DNA from: CAWDMN01 sp963803155
GTDB lineage: Bacteria; Acidobacteriota; Terriglobia; Versatilivoradales; Versatilivoraceae
Reading direction: 5' to 3'
Assembly: GCA_963803155.1 (NCBI GenBank)
Contig: CAWDMN010000100.1
Location: 1-19,042, forward strand
DNA: 19,042 nucleotides
In this document: positions 1 through 8,356 of the stretch, one piece after another
Layout: each line of letters begins with the position of its first letter
How positions within the stretch are numbered: the stretch's first letter is position 1
The notes under the pieces: model-generated
The model's input: only the letters and a program-made list of their open reading frames with translations
What the model was told of the DNA's origin: nothing
Database searches by the model: none
Translations under genes and position numbers: made by a program

Positions 1-579
1 TCATTAATTGCCCCAACAAGATTCTCCAGGAAAGCGATCATCCGTTTCAGCTCGCCGGCGAAGTACTCATAGTCATCTTTTCCATTGCCATAGGCTGGGT
101 CAAGTGCAAAGGTTGGCACGTCATGCCAACCTCGGCGTTTTGCCAAGCCTCGTGCAGCACGGACTGGGCATCGCAGGGCTCCAGCATGGCGATCATGGCT
201 GTTGGCACGGTACATCCCTGTTTCCACACCATAGGCGCCGAGCTTGATCAGCCCGCACATATCGGCAGGCACGCCAGATGCGTCCATCGCCTCGAGATCA
301 TTGGTAAAGGGTTGATGAGCCAGGATGTTGTCAACGGGCGAATGTAATGGATGCCCATGGCCGCGAATATCTCCGCCGCATTGCCATACCAGCTCGATAG
401 GAGTGGCTTATCATTCTCGATGCAATCGATCGTTTGTTCATCGTTTTCGAGTATCAAGCCGAAAAACTTCAAGCAGCGCCGGGTTCGGCGCCGGCGATTG
501 CTCAATCTGGCCTATAAAGCCTTTGATGCGGTCACGATACTCGCAGAAACGTTGACAGCCTCTTTTCAGTTGTTGTCAT
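1..579 (-). pseudogene. 2-hydroxyacyl-CoA dehydratase subunit, decayed and cut by window edge
   Basis: Read on the minus strand from the ATG at 579-577, which follows a GGGAGG ribosome binding site, the coding sense breaks into several frames. A start MTTTEK continues, after shifts, as EYRDRIKGFIGQIEQ, then KPLLSSWYGNAAEIFAAMGI, then MIAMLEPCDAQSVLHEAW and YFAGELKRMIAFLEN near the window start. These segments fit the N-terminal half of a 2-hydroxyacyl-CoA dehydratase / benzoyl-CoA reductase-like subunit. That family forms [4Fe-4S] two-subunit enzymes, acting on acyl-CoA or aromatic-CoA substrates in anaerobes after ATP-dependent one-electron activation. At least four frame changes occur in under 600 bases, so no functional protein is expected. 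The gene directly follows, and probably overlaps, its partner subunit at 532-1726. The C-terminus lies beyond base 1. The exact family branch is uncertain. Confidence 0.7.
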
Positions 580-1726
580 GTTTGGCCTCCCAATGCTTTC
601 CAGAAAAGCCTGAACCCTTGTCTTCAACTGGCCGACACTGCCCAGAATATATTCTATCTCCAAGGCAAGATGCGGAAGGTTGTTCTTCTTGAGATACTTC
701 GACAGATTTACCTGCTCAAAGCCCCAATGGTCGCATTGCAGTAACCGGACGGATACAACTCCGTCAGCATTGAACTCCTCGGCCACCTTCTTTACATAGT
801 CACTTCTTTCAAATGTGGTCCCGAATATACGAGGATCGGCCGGACGCTCCATGACTTGATATCTGGCAAGGGCAGTCAGCGGGTCACCATCCGTATCCAC
901 ATCCTTCCAAATAGATCGGGATCCATAACCGAGTGAGTCCGCGACAACCAACCCTCCCTGACTTTCGATAGCCTCAACAAATTCCGGGTCGTCCATCTCC
1001 CCGCCAATCAACATCACTCTCGAAGTATGGCCGGTATGTCCTTCAGCGTGACTGCAATCCTCAAGCAACTGGGTCAGCAGGGAGTTGTACTGCTCCCTGG
1101 CATGGCAGTTCCAGCTACCATGATGGCAGCGGTTTCAGCTCCTGTTATTGGTGGGGTATTGCTCTTTCTCAAGTCATAGAGTTTTCTCTGGAGGCGCCGC
1201 GTCTCATTGTGGAGCTTTATCGCTGCCCGCATCCGCTCGTCCGTGATGCTCACATTGAAGTGTTCTTCGAGGCTCTCTCGAGAACTTCACCAGCTCTTTG
1301 CGGTAAGCTTCGACCTGTTCATTCCCGCTTTTTTTGGGGAAACTGAGAAAATGCATATAAGGGGTTTTAATCTTGCTCTTCCAATTATCGAAAAGGCAAC
1401 GGATGTGGTCACAGTTGTTGACGGTTGCTACTCCATCGAGAAAGCTCTGGTTCCCGCGCATGCCGGAGTCAAAGAAATGACGCACAAAGCTGCAGTTTAT
1501 CTGGGTGAAACAGAATTCAGACAATTCCGTTCCAGTACTGCCGGTTGCCCTCATGCGATACGGGAGCAGGCCGGCGGCAGTTATTATTTCTTCAGGGACA
1601 TAGTGATAAAAAGCATCCGACAATTTTGCCGCCCTGGCCCTTCCAATTCTTGAGAGCCAGGTTGACCAAGGTCGGCTGCCGCTGAATTAAATTCCTCATT
1701 GCTTTGGATTTCAATTTCTTATTCAT
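532..1726 (-). pseudogene. 2-hydroxyacyl-CoA dehydratase (HgdB/BcrC-like) subunit, frameshifted
   Basis: The start is the ATG at 1726-1724, with AGGAGTG 8-9 bases upstream. The product is MNKKLKSKAMRN..., then after a shift in a CAAAATT run near 1625-1632 it reads SDAFYHYVPEEIITAAGLLP, the family's N-terminal signature. A second shift near 1270-1276 leads to LEEHFNVSITDERMRAAIK, and a third near 1094-1102 leads to EQYNSLLTQLLEDC. The last frame carries VMLIGGEMDDPEF, FGTTFERSDYV and GQLKTRVQAFLESIG, the typical C-terminal signatures. Total length, about 390 residues, is normal for the family, so the loss is by small indels rather than deletion. At the usually conserved cysteine of the DSLC-GSR-type motif this copy has glycine (DSLGYGSR, bases near 925-940), which would remove an iron-sulfur ligand. 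It would have been the electron-accepting dehydratase partner of the following gene. Confidence 0.78.
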
Positions 1727-1746
1727 GACACCCCACTCCTTTTATT

Positions 1747-1984
1747 CTAGCATAATTCGTGGGTTATATGCAACATACTGTATTTCCTTGATTCTTGACG
1801 AAGTTAGCTATTGTATTCTCATTACCATGTTTCCCTACTGTACTTGCAAAATATCCATCTGTCCAGAACTCTCACCCAGAAACCAGAGCTGTTTCTTGAA
1901 TTGGGGACATTGCCTGAAGATTTCCTTGGTTGTGGGGCGTCTTGGCAAGTGGATAGGGGATAGGACATAGGGGTCAGCCATTGA
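1747..1984 (-). pseudogene. IS200/IS605-type TnpA C-terminal remnant
   Basis: Joining two frames on the minus strand gives KEIFRQCPQFKKQLW, then FWTDGYFASTVGKHGNEN, then ANFVKNQG and a stop at 1749-1747. This is the C-terminal third of a Y1 HUH single-strand transposase (TnpA), where the GYFxSTVG and xYVKNQG segments are characteristic. The catalytic tyrosine expected in the NYVKNQ helix is a phenylalanine here (ANFVKNQ). The fragment begins exactly where the left inverted repeat of the IS1182-like element starts (1985), so that insertion probably cut it. No convincing N-terminal half is found on the far side of the IS. The remnant sits just upstream of the dehydratase ribosome binding site. 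Confidence 0.6.
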
Positions 1985-2003
1985 CAGCCTGTTGAAAAAA
2001 CTC
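1985..2003 (+). repeat. Left terminal inverted repeat of the IS
   Basis: CAGCCTGTTGAAAAAACTC, matching the right end in 18 positions apart from one extra A in the A-run. On the minus strand it encodes the transposase tail FFNRL. Confidence 0.8.
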
Positions 2004-3490
2004 GATCGTCTAAACAGATTGCACACGAACCACCCCATGCGCGATTCTCTTATCTTTGCAGACAACGGCAAGAAGGAACATAATAAGGCAGGCCGCTGGC
2101 AGACACGGCTGCCCCAGCACCTCCGCCTTGTCCTTGGTTCCCTCCGTGACAGGAGCTTTACCATCCTCTTTATGTTCTGCGCCGTTGCCGTCATGAGTAC
2201 CTGTTCTCGAACGAATTGTCGCAGCCGGAACTTTGCCCTGCGCAGTCCCATGAACTCCTTTGCCTCTCCGAAGAGTTCCTCAATTTTCTTGCGCATCCTT
2301 TGGGAGATGCGATAGGCGGCAGTCTTCGTCAGTCGGCGTGCCTTTTCAATGGAGGCTTCGTAGATATGATAGCTTAAGGAGCGGGACCTGTCGCGCGTGC
2401 ACTCCTGTTTCCGAGGGCACCCCTGGCAGTCTTTCAGGCGCGCCCTATACACATGTTGACGGCTGTGACGATGGACGCCCCAGTAGGTAAGTTCCTTCCC
2501 CTTCAGGACAGAGAAAGCGGTTCGCTCTTTCATCGAACGTGAAGGCAGTGATAGGATAGATGCTCTTGTCGTTCTGACTCCGATAATCCTTGACCGGCAC
2601 ATGGGGATCGATGCCGGCGGTGACGAGGGTATGGAAGAATGCGCCGGTGCTGTAGCCCTTGTCGGCGCCAACAGTTTGAGACTTCAACCGGAACCTTAAC
2701 TGCGAACGGAGAGTCTGAGAGAGGGCGGCCTCCCCTTCGGACTTGAGGTCTGGCTTGCTTATCTCTGCCCCAAGTATGACGTTGCTTCCGTTATCAATGA
2801 CGTAAGTCGCCGAGTGGGAGAGTGCGCACCGCTGCCGGGCGCCTTTCTGGCAAGGCGGGCATCGCGATCGGTTGTGGAACGGTGGGTGCTGTTGCTGACC
2901 TTCTGTCCTCTATGGGGATAGTCATCTCCCGGCTCCCAGGGTGTCTTATCGCCGGGGTTTTCCTGTTCGAGTTTCTCAACGTACTTTTTTAGGCTTCATT
3001 CACCACTACCGGTTCCATGCTCCGGAAGGAGGCATTGGCCCTGATGTGGGTGGCATCGACGGTGAGGTGCTTTCCTTTAACGAGTCCGTGAGATATTACA
3101 CTGATCCACGATAGCGTCGAAGATCTCCTGGAAGACGTCGTTTACAAACCGCTCATGACGGTTATGAGAGAAAGTGGAGTGGTCAGGGACGCTATCCTCA
3201 AGGGAGAGCCCCACGAACCAGCGGTAGCCCATGTGCATCCTGACCTCTTCGCAGAGTCTCCTCTCCGAGGTTATCCCGTAAAGATAACCAACGAGGAGCA
3301 TCCGCAAGAGGACTTCGGGGTCGATGGAGGGACGGCCTGTGTGGCTGTACAGGTACTTCACCTTCTCCTTGATGAACCTGAAGTTAACGTATCGGTGGAC
3401 CACCCGCAACAGATGATCTTCGGGGATCATATCATCGAGCTTCAAATAGTAGAACATCGGTTCCTGTCGTATCTTCTCTCCTAACACCAT
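1985..3490 (-). pseudogene. IS1182-type DDE transposase, multiple frameshifts
   Basis: The start is ATG at 3490. The N-terminal frame (3490 to about 3092) reads FYYLKLDDMIPEDHLLRVV, SHTGRPSIDPEVLLRMLL and SVPDHSTFSHNRHERF, the standard IS1182/IS4-superfamily N-terminal region. A shift near 3090 leads to GLVKGKHLTVDATHIRANAS, containing the first catalytic Asp. Another near 2990 leads to KKYVEKLEQENPGDKTPW. A later frame has VGADKGYSTGAFFHTL with the second Asp. After a final shift near 2490 comes KKIEELFGEAKEFMGLRRAK with the catalytic Glu, then LMTATAQNIKRMVKLL. So the D-D-E residues are all present in the DNA but lie in different frames. The ORF ends inside the left inverted repeat. No active transposase can be made. 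Confidence 0.8.
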
Positions 3491-3569
3491 GACCTCCGGA
3501 TGGGTTGCATGTATACAGTATCTACCATGATGACGGGTTTTAAGACCACGGATTCATGCGGGTTTATAG

Positions 3570-3587
3570 GAGTTTTTCAACAGGCTG
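3570..3587 (-). repeat. Right terminal inverted repeat of the IS
   Basis: Complement of CAGCCTGTTGAAAAACTC, pairing with the left end at 1985-2003. It lies 80 bases upstream of the transposase start. Confidence 0.8.
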
Positions 3588-3668
3588 CTGACAGCGGACA
3601 ATTCGCATATCTATTAAAATTCAGCGATCATTTAAGGAGATGGACGTCCTTCACCCTACCCGTCCCAT

Positions 3669-3816
3669 GTCAACGGCCTGTTGAAAAAGACTTATTGCGT
3701 CGTTACGAGAGGAGCTTGCAATCTTGCCCTTTAAGAAAATCAATAACGTGAATAGTGATCTTCGGCAAGAATAGCTCCCCGGAACGACAAATCAGTCTCT
3801 TCTAACAGGCCGTCAA
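3669..3816. repeat. MITE-like palindromic element
   Basis: The outer arms are imperfect inverted repeats of about 20 bases: TCAACGGCCTGTTGAAAAAG at 3670-3689 against the complement of 3797-3816, identical over ACGGCCTGTT. Inside, a second arm, GTCGTTACGAGAGGAGCT at 3699-3716, pairs with the complement of AGCTCCCCGGAACGAC (3773-3788), and CTTGCC (3723-3728) continues the pairing. The whole unit of about 148 bases could fold into one long hairpin. It has no ORF. Its ends resemble those of the neighbouring IS (C-A/G-GCCTGTTGAAAAA), suggesting a non-autonomous derivative mobilised by that IS type. It lies immediately downstream of the decayed hydrolase. Confidence 0.6.
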
Positions 3817-3840
3817 CGGCTGCCCCCACTGTCCCGTCGT

Positions 3841-4690
3841 TTACTTCTTGGCAGCAATCTCCTTAAGGACCGGCATCACATATTTTTTAAACACCTCGTA
3901 GTTTTCCACATTCCGAAGTGACCCAACCCCTTCAGTTCGGTGAATTTTGATCCCTTGATCTTGCCGGCCAAGACACGTGCCTCAGAAGGCTGAGGAAATG
4001 GATTTGATTCCCGGGCCATGAGGTAAACCGCCACCCGGGAAGTGTCGATATCCTTCGCCGTATTTGTGAGGTCGTGCTCGACAAAGTAGTAATGGAGGTC
4101 GCCCTTGAACACAAAAGGCGCACTCTGGCTGTATTCCCACGCAGTCTCCTTCCTATTGACCTCAGGGCTTTGGGGAGCCATCATCCCCATCATAGCGTGG
4201 AATCTGTAATCGTTACCTACCCCTGGATGATACCACCAGATTTCCGTTTAGTGGACGGAGAACGCATCGTCGCTTCAACCCCAATCACGGCGCGAAATCG
4301 TAAGGCCGTTCCAGCGCGAGAAGATCGGGCGCAAGATGGCCACCCATAGAGCGTCCGATATAAGCGACTTCTCTCAAGTCCCAGGGATGCTAAGCCGCAT
4401 GGAAATCCATAAAAAACTCCTTGTGCAACTGGTATTCCTCTTCCACCACTTGACCTTCTGCGGGGGCAGAGATTTGCCGTGATAGGGCAGATCGAGGAGC
4501 CAAGTACCCTATACATGGAGGTAACATCCGGGTCGTTGACGGGGATTGCCGCCATTGCCGTCCGTCTGAACCGGCCGTATGTGACAGATAAGGGGATCCT
4601 TTTCCGGTCTCCTCGAAATATATCCGATTATTCAACGCCTTGAACCTTTACATACGCATATTTCCCCGTCACGGGTTCCAGCTTTGTCAT
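3841..4690 (-). pseudogene. Alpha/beta hydrolase, frameshifted
   Basis: The start is ATG at 4690-4688 behind a strong AGGAGG site. It begins MTKLEPVTGKYAYVKVQGVE, then a lost base near 4633 creates a stop, and the sense resumes as RIYFEETGKGSP. Further shifts join VNDPDVTSMYRVL, APAEGQVVEEEYQLHKEFFM-like and the degenerate nucleophile-elbow region around 4340 (IG-SMGGHLAPDLL when joined). The last frame reads PFPQPSEARVLAGKIKGSKF and then GLGHFGM with the catalytic His, and a final shift gives the C-terminus PVLKEIAAKK with stop at 3843-3841. About 280 residues is normal for the family. Substrate cannot be inferred. It follows the SCP2-like gene by 14 bases, so the two formed an operon, probably in acyl-CoA or aromatic catabolism judging by the dehydratases nearby. 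Confidence 0.72.
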
Positions 4691-4704
4691 CTTCTCAACC
4701 TCCT

Positions 4705-5098
4705 TTACTTATTCTGAGCTTCTCTTAAAAGATCGAGCATCCGTGTGACCGCCCAGAAATGGGCGAAGGCACTCTCAAGATTACCACTCACCCTCCATGT
4801 TCTGACGGATCATGGCGGGGAACAGATGTTGATAGGTAGGTGGCGGCACCGGCTGTAGCATCTTGCTCCAGGTGTCAGCAGAACCCTTTATCTGGAAGCC
4901 CCAGGCGTCCATGAAGGTCGGATTGAGCTGGATTTTCTTGACGGTCCCTCTTCGTATCTTGACGATGCACTTTGAATTATCCACGGCAAGGAGCACATCA
5001 TCCGAAAGGAATTTAGCGGCGAGTTTGAATTCCTCATCCCTGTTTATCGAGCTTCGGACTCCCTCCACCTGTTTTTGACACAAAAAGCGAAATTTCAT
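4705..5098 (-). pseudogene. SCP2-like (sterol carrier domain) small protein, frameshifted
   Basis: The start is chosen at ATG 5098 (MKFRFLCQKQ) because AAGGG lies 7-8 bases upstream; an in-frame ATG at 5119 is less likely. The first frame runs through VDNSKCIVKIRRGTVKKIQL and AWGFQIKGSADTWSKMLQPV, which fits the beta-strand and 'sa.tW..ll' pattern of the SCP2 lipid-binding fold. It ends early as QNMEGEW. One base change of frame near 4790 restores the expected end, GNLESAFAHFWAVTRMLDLL followed by REAQNK and a stop at 4707-4705. The restored length of about 130 residues is normal for a stand-alone SCP2 domain. It is the first gene of the decayed minus-strand operon visible here. Family assignment rests on pattern only. 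Confidence 0.55.
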
Positions 5099-5180
5099 AT
5101 TCGTCCCTTCAGTCCGCATCTATGACATACGAAATGGTATCATTAAGCCTCGTATTCAAGTCGATGCTGCACTGAATGCT

Positions 5181-7196
5181 TTGGTTAGTGGGGACGCGGG
5201 ATACAGTTCCGGGACTAGCGTCACTTTGACTGCCGTTCCGAACTCCGGCTATCAATTCAAGAACTGGAGTGGTTGTGACTCTGTAACAGGGACTCAATGC
5301 ACAGTAGCAATGACCATGAGTGCAAGCGTGACGGCAAACTTCGAGCCGCTTAGCACGGCGGGAGCTGATCTCGTTCTGAATTCGTTAAGTGGATCCTCTA
5401 CGGTTCTAGTAGGTGGCCAAATCTCGCTGGCAACGGTAGTCAAGAACCAGGGCTCAGGAAATGCAGGTCCTTTTCGTATCGGATTCTACCTCTCGGCCGA
5501 TGCGAGTGTTACAACTGGTGACACGCTTTTTGCTGTGTGTGATTACTCTACCGGTTTGGGAGCAGGATTCTCGTCAACATGCAGCGGTTCGGTCAGCTTA
5601 CCCTCGGGACTGACTCCTGGCACTTACTATCTTGGAGCCATCGTTGATGACCAGGGGAAAGTTGCTGAGACCAATGAAAACAACAATACTCGCGTCGGGG
5701 GAAAGGTCACCATAGCGAGTTCATTAAGTTCCACTCTATTTGTGCCGATTGTCCTTTCAGTCGCGGGGGTGAATGGATCCTTTTATACATCAGAGCTGAT
5801 CCTTACCAATAAAGGGAATCAAGACTCCACTCTGACCTTCAAATATACCGCGTCCTTTGGAAGCGGCTCTGGAACCGCTACAGATATCCTGTCGGCTGGG
5901 CAACAAAAGATTAGTCCGGACACTATTGGATATTTGAGGTCCATTGGAATGCCTATTCCCACGACAGGAAACCAGGGAGGAACACTGACGGTTCAGTTTT
6001 CCGGATTAAGTTCTCCATCGGATGGGGCAGTTATAGTAAGGACCACTACCGCAGTTGCAAATGGCCGTGCCGGGTTGGCTTACTCAGGGATCTCTTTAGA
6101 AGCAGCATTAAAGGATACAGTTTATCTTTGCGGATTGCGTCAGAATCGAACAGACAGATCCAATGTTGCAATTCAAAACGTTGGAGGCCCAGGCCAGGGG
6201 GACATCGTGATCCGTCTTTCGGTTTACTCTGGAGACCTCCAAAATCCAGGCAATCAGGCATTGCCTGATATTACCCTTTCGCCGGGTGGGTTCTATCAGG
6301 TTGCGGGAATTCTACAAGCCAATGGGCTTAATTTCCAAAACGGATATGTGAAGGTCGAGAGGACGAGCGGTACTGCACCCTTCTATGCCTACGGAGTGAT
6401 CAATGATCAAGTCAACTCGGATGGCTCATTTATTGCCCCGCAAACTGCTGCGACTTCATCTGTTGCTGGATCAACCCTTCCTGTCGTTGTACAAACCAGC
6501 ACTTTTTTGAGCGAACTCGTCCTGACCAACTGGTACAATCAAGCCCGGACCATTAACTTTGTTTTAGTGGCAGACGCCATTGCCACCGCAGACAAGACGG
6601 CCCGATTTACTATCAGCCTACCTGCCGGTCAGCAGTTAATTATTCCGGATATTTTTCAGTACATGAGAGATCATTCAGTGCCCGGCGTTGGTCCAGCAGG
6701 AACCACTATCGCCGGAGCCTTGTTTGCGACTGCCAACAGCAATGACCTAAGCGGAGTGGTCATAGGGGCAAGGACTTCCGCCTCAGGTGGCAGCGAGGGT
6801 GGTCGTTTCGGGCTGTTTTACCCTGCTGTACCTTATGGCCAGGCTTCGACAGACGGAGCCTGGTTGTTCGGTCTGCAACAAAATTCTGAAAACCGGACCA
6901 ATTTGGCCATTGTCAATACAGGAGAAGGAAATGCCGGTAGCGATACCTTTGTCATTGATCTTTATGATGGCGCTACAGGAGTATTGGTGAAAACTGTGGA
7001 TCCTACTGTTGTCCAAGCCCACGGCTGGGTCCAGATTGGGTCGATCCTGAACCTTGCCACAGGTGTAATGGAGGGTTATGCTCGCGTCCGCCGCACCTCA
7101 GGCTCCAACCCCTTCGTCACGTATGCGGTGATTAATGATGGTGCTGGCCCGGGTCAACGAACAGGAGATGGGGCCTTCATTTGCAGTTCTCCCTAG
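5181..7196 (+). CDS. Extracellular-type protein with InlB-like repeat, CARDB and duplicated unknown domain (N-terminally truncated)
   Basis: The ORF is long and intact but has no convincing start. TTG at 5181 is only the first listed codon, the frame is open upstream into the divergent SCP2 gene, and there is no signal peptide or ribosome binding site. Residues about 1-54 resemble a divergent InlB B-repeat (SGYQFKNWSG, CTVAMTMSASVTANF). Residues about 60-178 resemble a CARDB adhesion-type domain (ADLVLNSLSGSSTVLVGG, VVKNQGSGNAGPF, VAETNENNNTRVGG). Residues about 183-422 and 430-671 are two copies of one unrecognised domain. Shared landmarks are SELILTN/SELVLTN, SAGQQKISPD/PAGQQLIIPD, CGLRQNRTDRSNVAI/FGLQQNSENRTNLAI, and RTSGTAPFYAYGVIND/RTSGSNPFVTYAVIND. 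The protein was probably secreted or surface-exposed. It now looks like the surviving C-terminal part after a rearrangement near 5100-5180. Confidence 0.7.
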   Translation: MVSGDAGYSSGTSVTLTAVPNSGYQFKNWSGCDSVTGTQCTVAMTMSASVTANFEPLSTAGADLVLNSLSGSSTVLVGGQISLATVVKNQGSGNAGPFRIGFYLSADASVTTGDTLFAVCDYSTGLGAGFSSTCSGSVSLPSGLTPGTYYLGAIVDDQGKVAETNENNNTRVGGKVTIASSLSSTLFVPIVLSVAGVNGSFYTSELILTNKGNQDSTLTFKYTASFGSGSGTATDILSAGQQKISPDTIGYLRSIGMPIPTTGNQGGTLTVQFSGLSSPSDGAVIVRTTTAVANGRAGLAYSGISLEAALKDTVYLCGLRQNRTDRSNVAIQNVGGPGQGDIVIRLSVYSGDLQNPGNQALPDITLSPGGFYQVAGILQANGLNFQNGYVKVERTSGTAPFYAYGVINDQVNSDGSFIAPQTAATSSVAGSTLPVVVQTSTFLSELVLTNWYNQARTINFVLVADAIATADKTARFTISLPAGQQLIIPDIFQYMRDHSVPGVGPAGTTIAGALFATANSNDLSGVVIGARTSASGGSEGGRFGLFYPAVPYGQASTDGAWLFGLQQNSENRTNLAIVNTGEGNAGSDTFVIDLYDGATGVLVKTVDPTVVQAHGWVQIGSILNLATGVMEGYARVRRTSGSNPFVTYAVINDGAGPGQRTGDGAFICSSP

Positions 7197-7230
7197 GAAT
7201 CTGAAAGTCTGATGGGAGGAGTTTCTTCCG

Positions 7231-7253
7231 AGAGCGCAACAGAAGCGCGCTCT
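7231..7253 (+). terminator. Possible hairpin terminator
   Basis: AGAGCGC (7231-7237) pairs perfectly with GCGCTCT (7247-7253) around a 9-base loop, 34 bases after the stop of the preceding ORF. The following bases (GATATTTGTAATC) are only mildly T-rich, so intrinsic termination is plausible but not strong. Confidence 0.35.
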
Positions 7254-7342
7254 GATATTTGTAATCTAAGGAAGATCTTCAAAGATGATAATTTAACTGG
7301 AACAAAAAGGTTTGAGCCATATTATGGGACTGGAGGTCCTTC

Positions 7343-8326
7343 ATGAAAATTCCATTCATTGCCCTATCAGCATTCATTCTGGGCTTGGGGATTTATGCCT
7401 ATGGACCTTGGCTGAGCGATCATCAGGTTTTCGCCCGTCAATCCGTCGATGGCGCCAAACCGCAATTGGCTGGCCAGATAAGTCAGAAAAATGCCTGGTC
7501 AATCGGCATCTATACGGGCCCGGCACCGTTTCAGCTGTCGGCCCCCGCCAATGTCAAGAACCCGGTACTGAGAGCGGAGGATGTCACCGATTTGGACGTC
7601 AATATAGTTGCCCATCCATTCATGGTGATTAAAGATTCCGTATATTACCTATTCTTCACGGCTAAAAATGATATCAAAGAAGAATTTAGTGGTATCGGAT
7701 TAGCGGAAAGCCGGAATGGCATTAAGTGGACTTATAAGCAGATCGTCTTGAAAGAGCCGTTCGTTTTGTCATACCCCTTTGTATTTAAATGGCGGAATGA
7801 TTATTACATGATACCTGAGGCCCATGCGGAGACATTCATCCGCTTGTACAGGGCGACCGACTTCCCGACCAAGTGGACCTATGAAAGGGACTTGATCACC
7901 GGAGATCATTTCATCAGCGCATCAGTCGTCCGGTATGCGGACATGTGGTGGATGTTTGTGGCTCGACTGGGCAACGAGACTCTTCGCTTATTTTATGCTT
8001 CTGATTTGAAAGGGGAGTGGAAGGAGCATCCCCTCAGCCCTGTCGTGGCAAAGGATCCGAATACCGCAAGGCCGGGCGGCAGACCTTTGGTAATCGATGG
8101 AACCCTGTACAGAATTGGTCAGGACTGTTATCCGACATATGGAAATCAAGTGTTTGCCTTTCAAATTACGGAGATCAGCACAACGACTTATAAAGAAAAA
8201 ATGATGGATACTCCCCTGGTAAAAGCCACGTCCAAAGGTTGGAATGCCGAGGCCATGCATCATGTCGATCTACATCAAGTGAGTAAGAATAAATGGATAG
8301 CTGCCGTTGACGGTCTTGGCAAATAG
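7343..8326 (+). CDS. Secreted beta-propeller protein, GINT1 N-terminal-like
   Basis: ATG at 7343 is supported by GGAGG at 7332-7336. Residues 1-25 (MKIPFIALSAFILGLGIYAY) form a hydrophobic signal or signal-anchor segment. The rest resembles bacterial members of the family related to the N-terminal domain of glucosamine inositolphosphorylceramide transferase, a glycoside-hydrolase-43-like five-bladed propeller. Landmarks are NAWSIGIYTGPAPFQLSAP (about 49-67), VAHPFMV and YYLFFTAKN (about 91-111), SYPFVFKWRNDYYMIPEAH (about 147-165), IRLYRATDFPTKWTYERDL (about 170-188), TARPGGRPLVIDG and WNAEAMHHVDLHQ near the C-terminus. Length is 327 residues with no breaks. No attached glycosyltransferase domain is present, so it is a stand-alone propeller, probably acting on extracellular glycans or glycolipids. 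Substrate unknown. It is the last gene before the putative island edge. Confidence 0.75.
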   Translation: MKIPFIALSAFILGLGIYAYGPWLSDHQVFARQSVDGAKPQLAGQISQKNAWSIGIYTGPAPFQLSAPANVKNPVLRAEDVTDLDVNIVAHPFMVIKDSVYYLFFTAKNDIKEEFSGIGLAESRNGIKWTYKQIVLKEPFVLSYPFVFKWRNDYYMIPEAHAETFIRLYRATDFPTKWTYERDLITGDHFISASVVRYADMWWMFVARLGNETLRLFYASDLKGEWKEHPLSPVVAKDPNTARPGGRPLVIDGTLYRIGQDCYPTYGNQVFAFQITEISTTTYKEKMMDTPLVKATSKGWNAEAMHHVDLHQVSKNKWIAAVDGLGK

Positions 8327-8356
8327 CCCATTATTAATCAGGAGACTTTAGGCAGG

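Larger units (their letters stand above)
1985..3587 (-). mobile_element. IS1182-family-like insertion sequence, degenerate
   Basis: This segment of about 1.6 kb is bounded by matching terminal inverted repeats: CAGCCTGTTGAAAAAACTC at 1985-2003 and the complement of CAGCCTGTTGAAAAACTC at 3570-3587. A single transposase reading fills the interior on the minus strand. Length and gene order (transposase start about 95 bases inside the right end, C-terminus running into the left repeat) fit an IS1182-type element. No clear target duplication flanks it, and the transposase is broken, so the copy is immobile and old. It lies between the decayed hydrolase and dehydratase genes and cuts an IS200-like remnant. 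Confidence 0.8.

Noticed and set aside
3588..3668. Possible N-terminal half of the IS200-like transposase (a short KDVHLL string on the minus strand)
   Set aside because: Only a handful of residues resemble the HUH region and the following residues do not match, so chance is likely.
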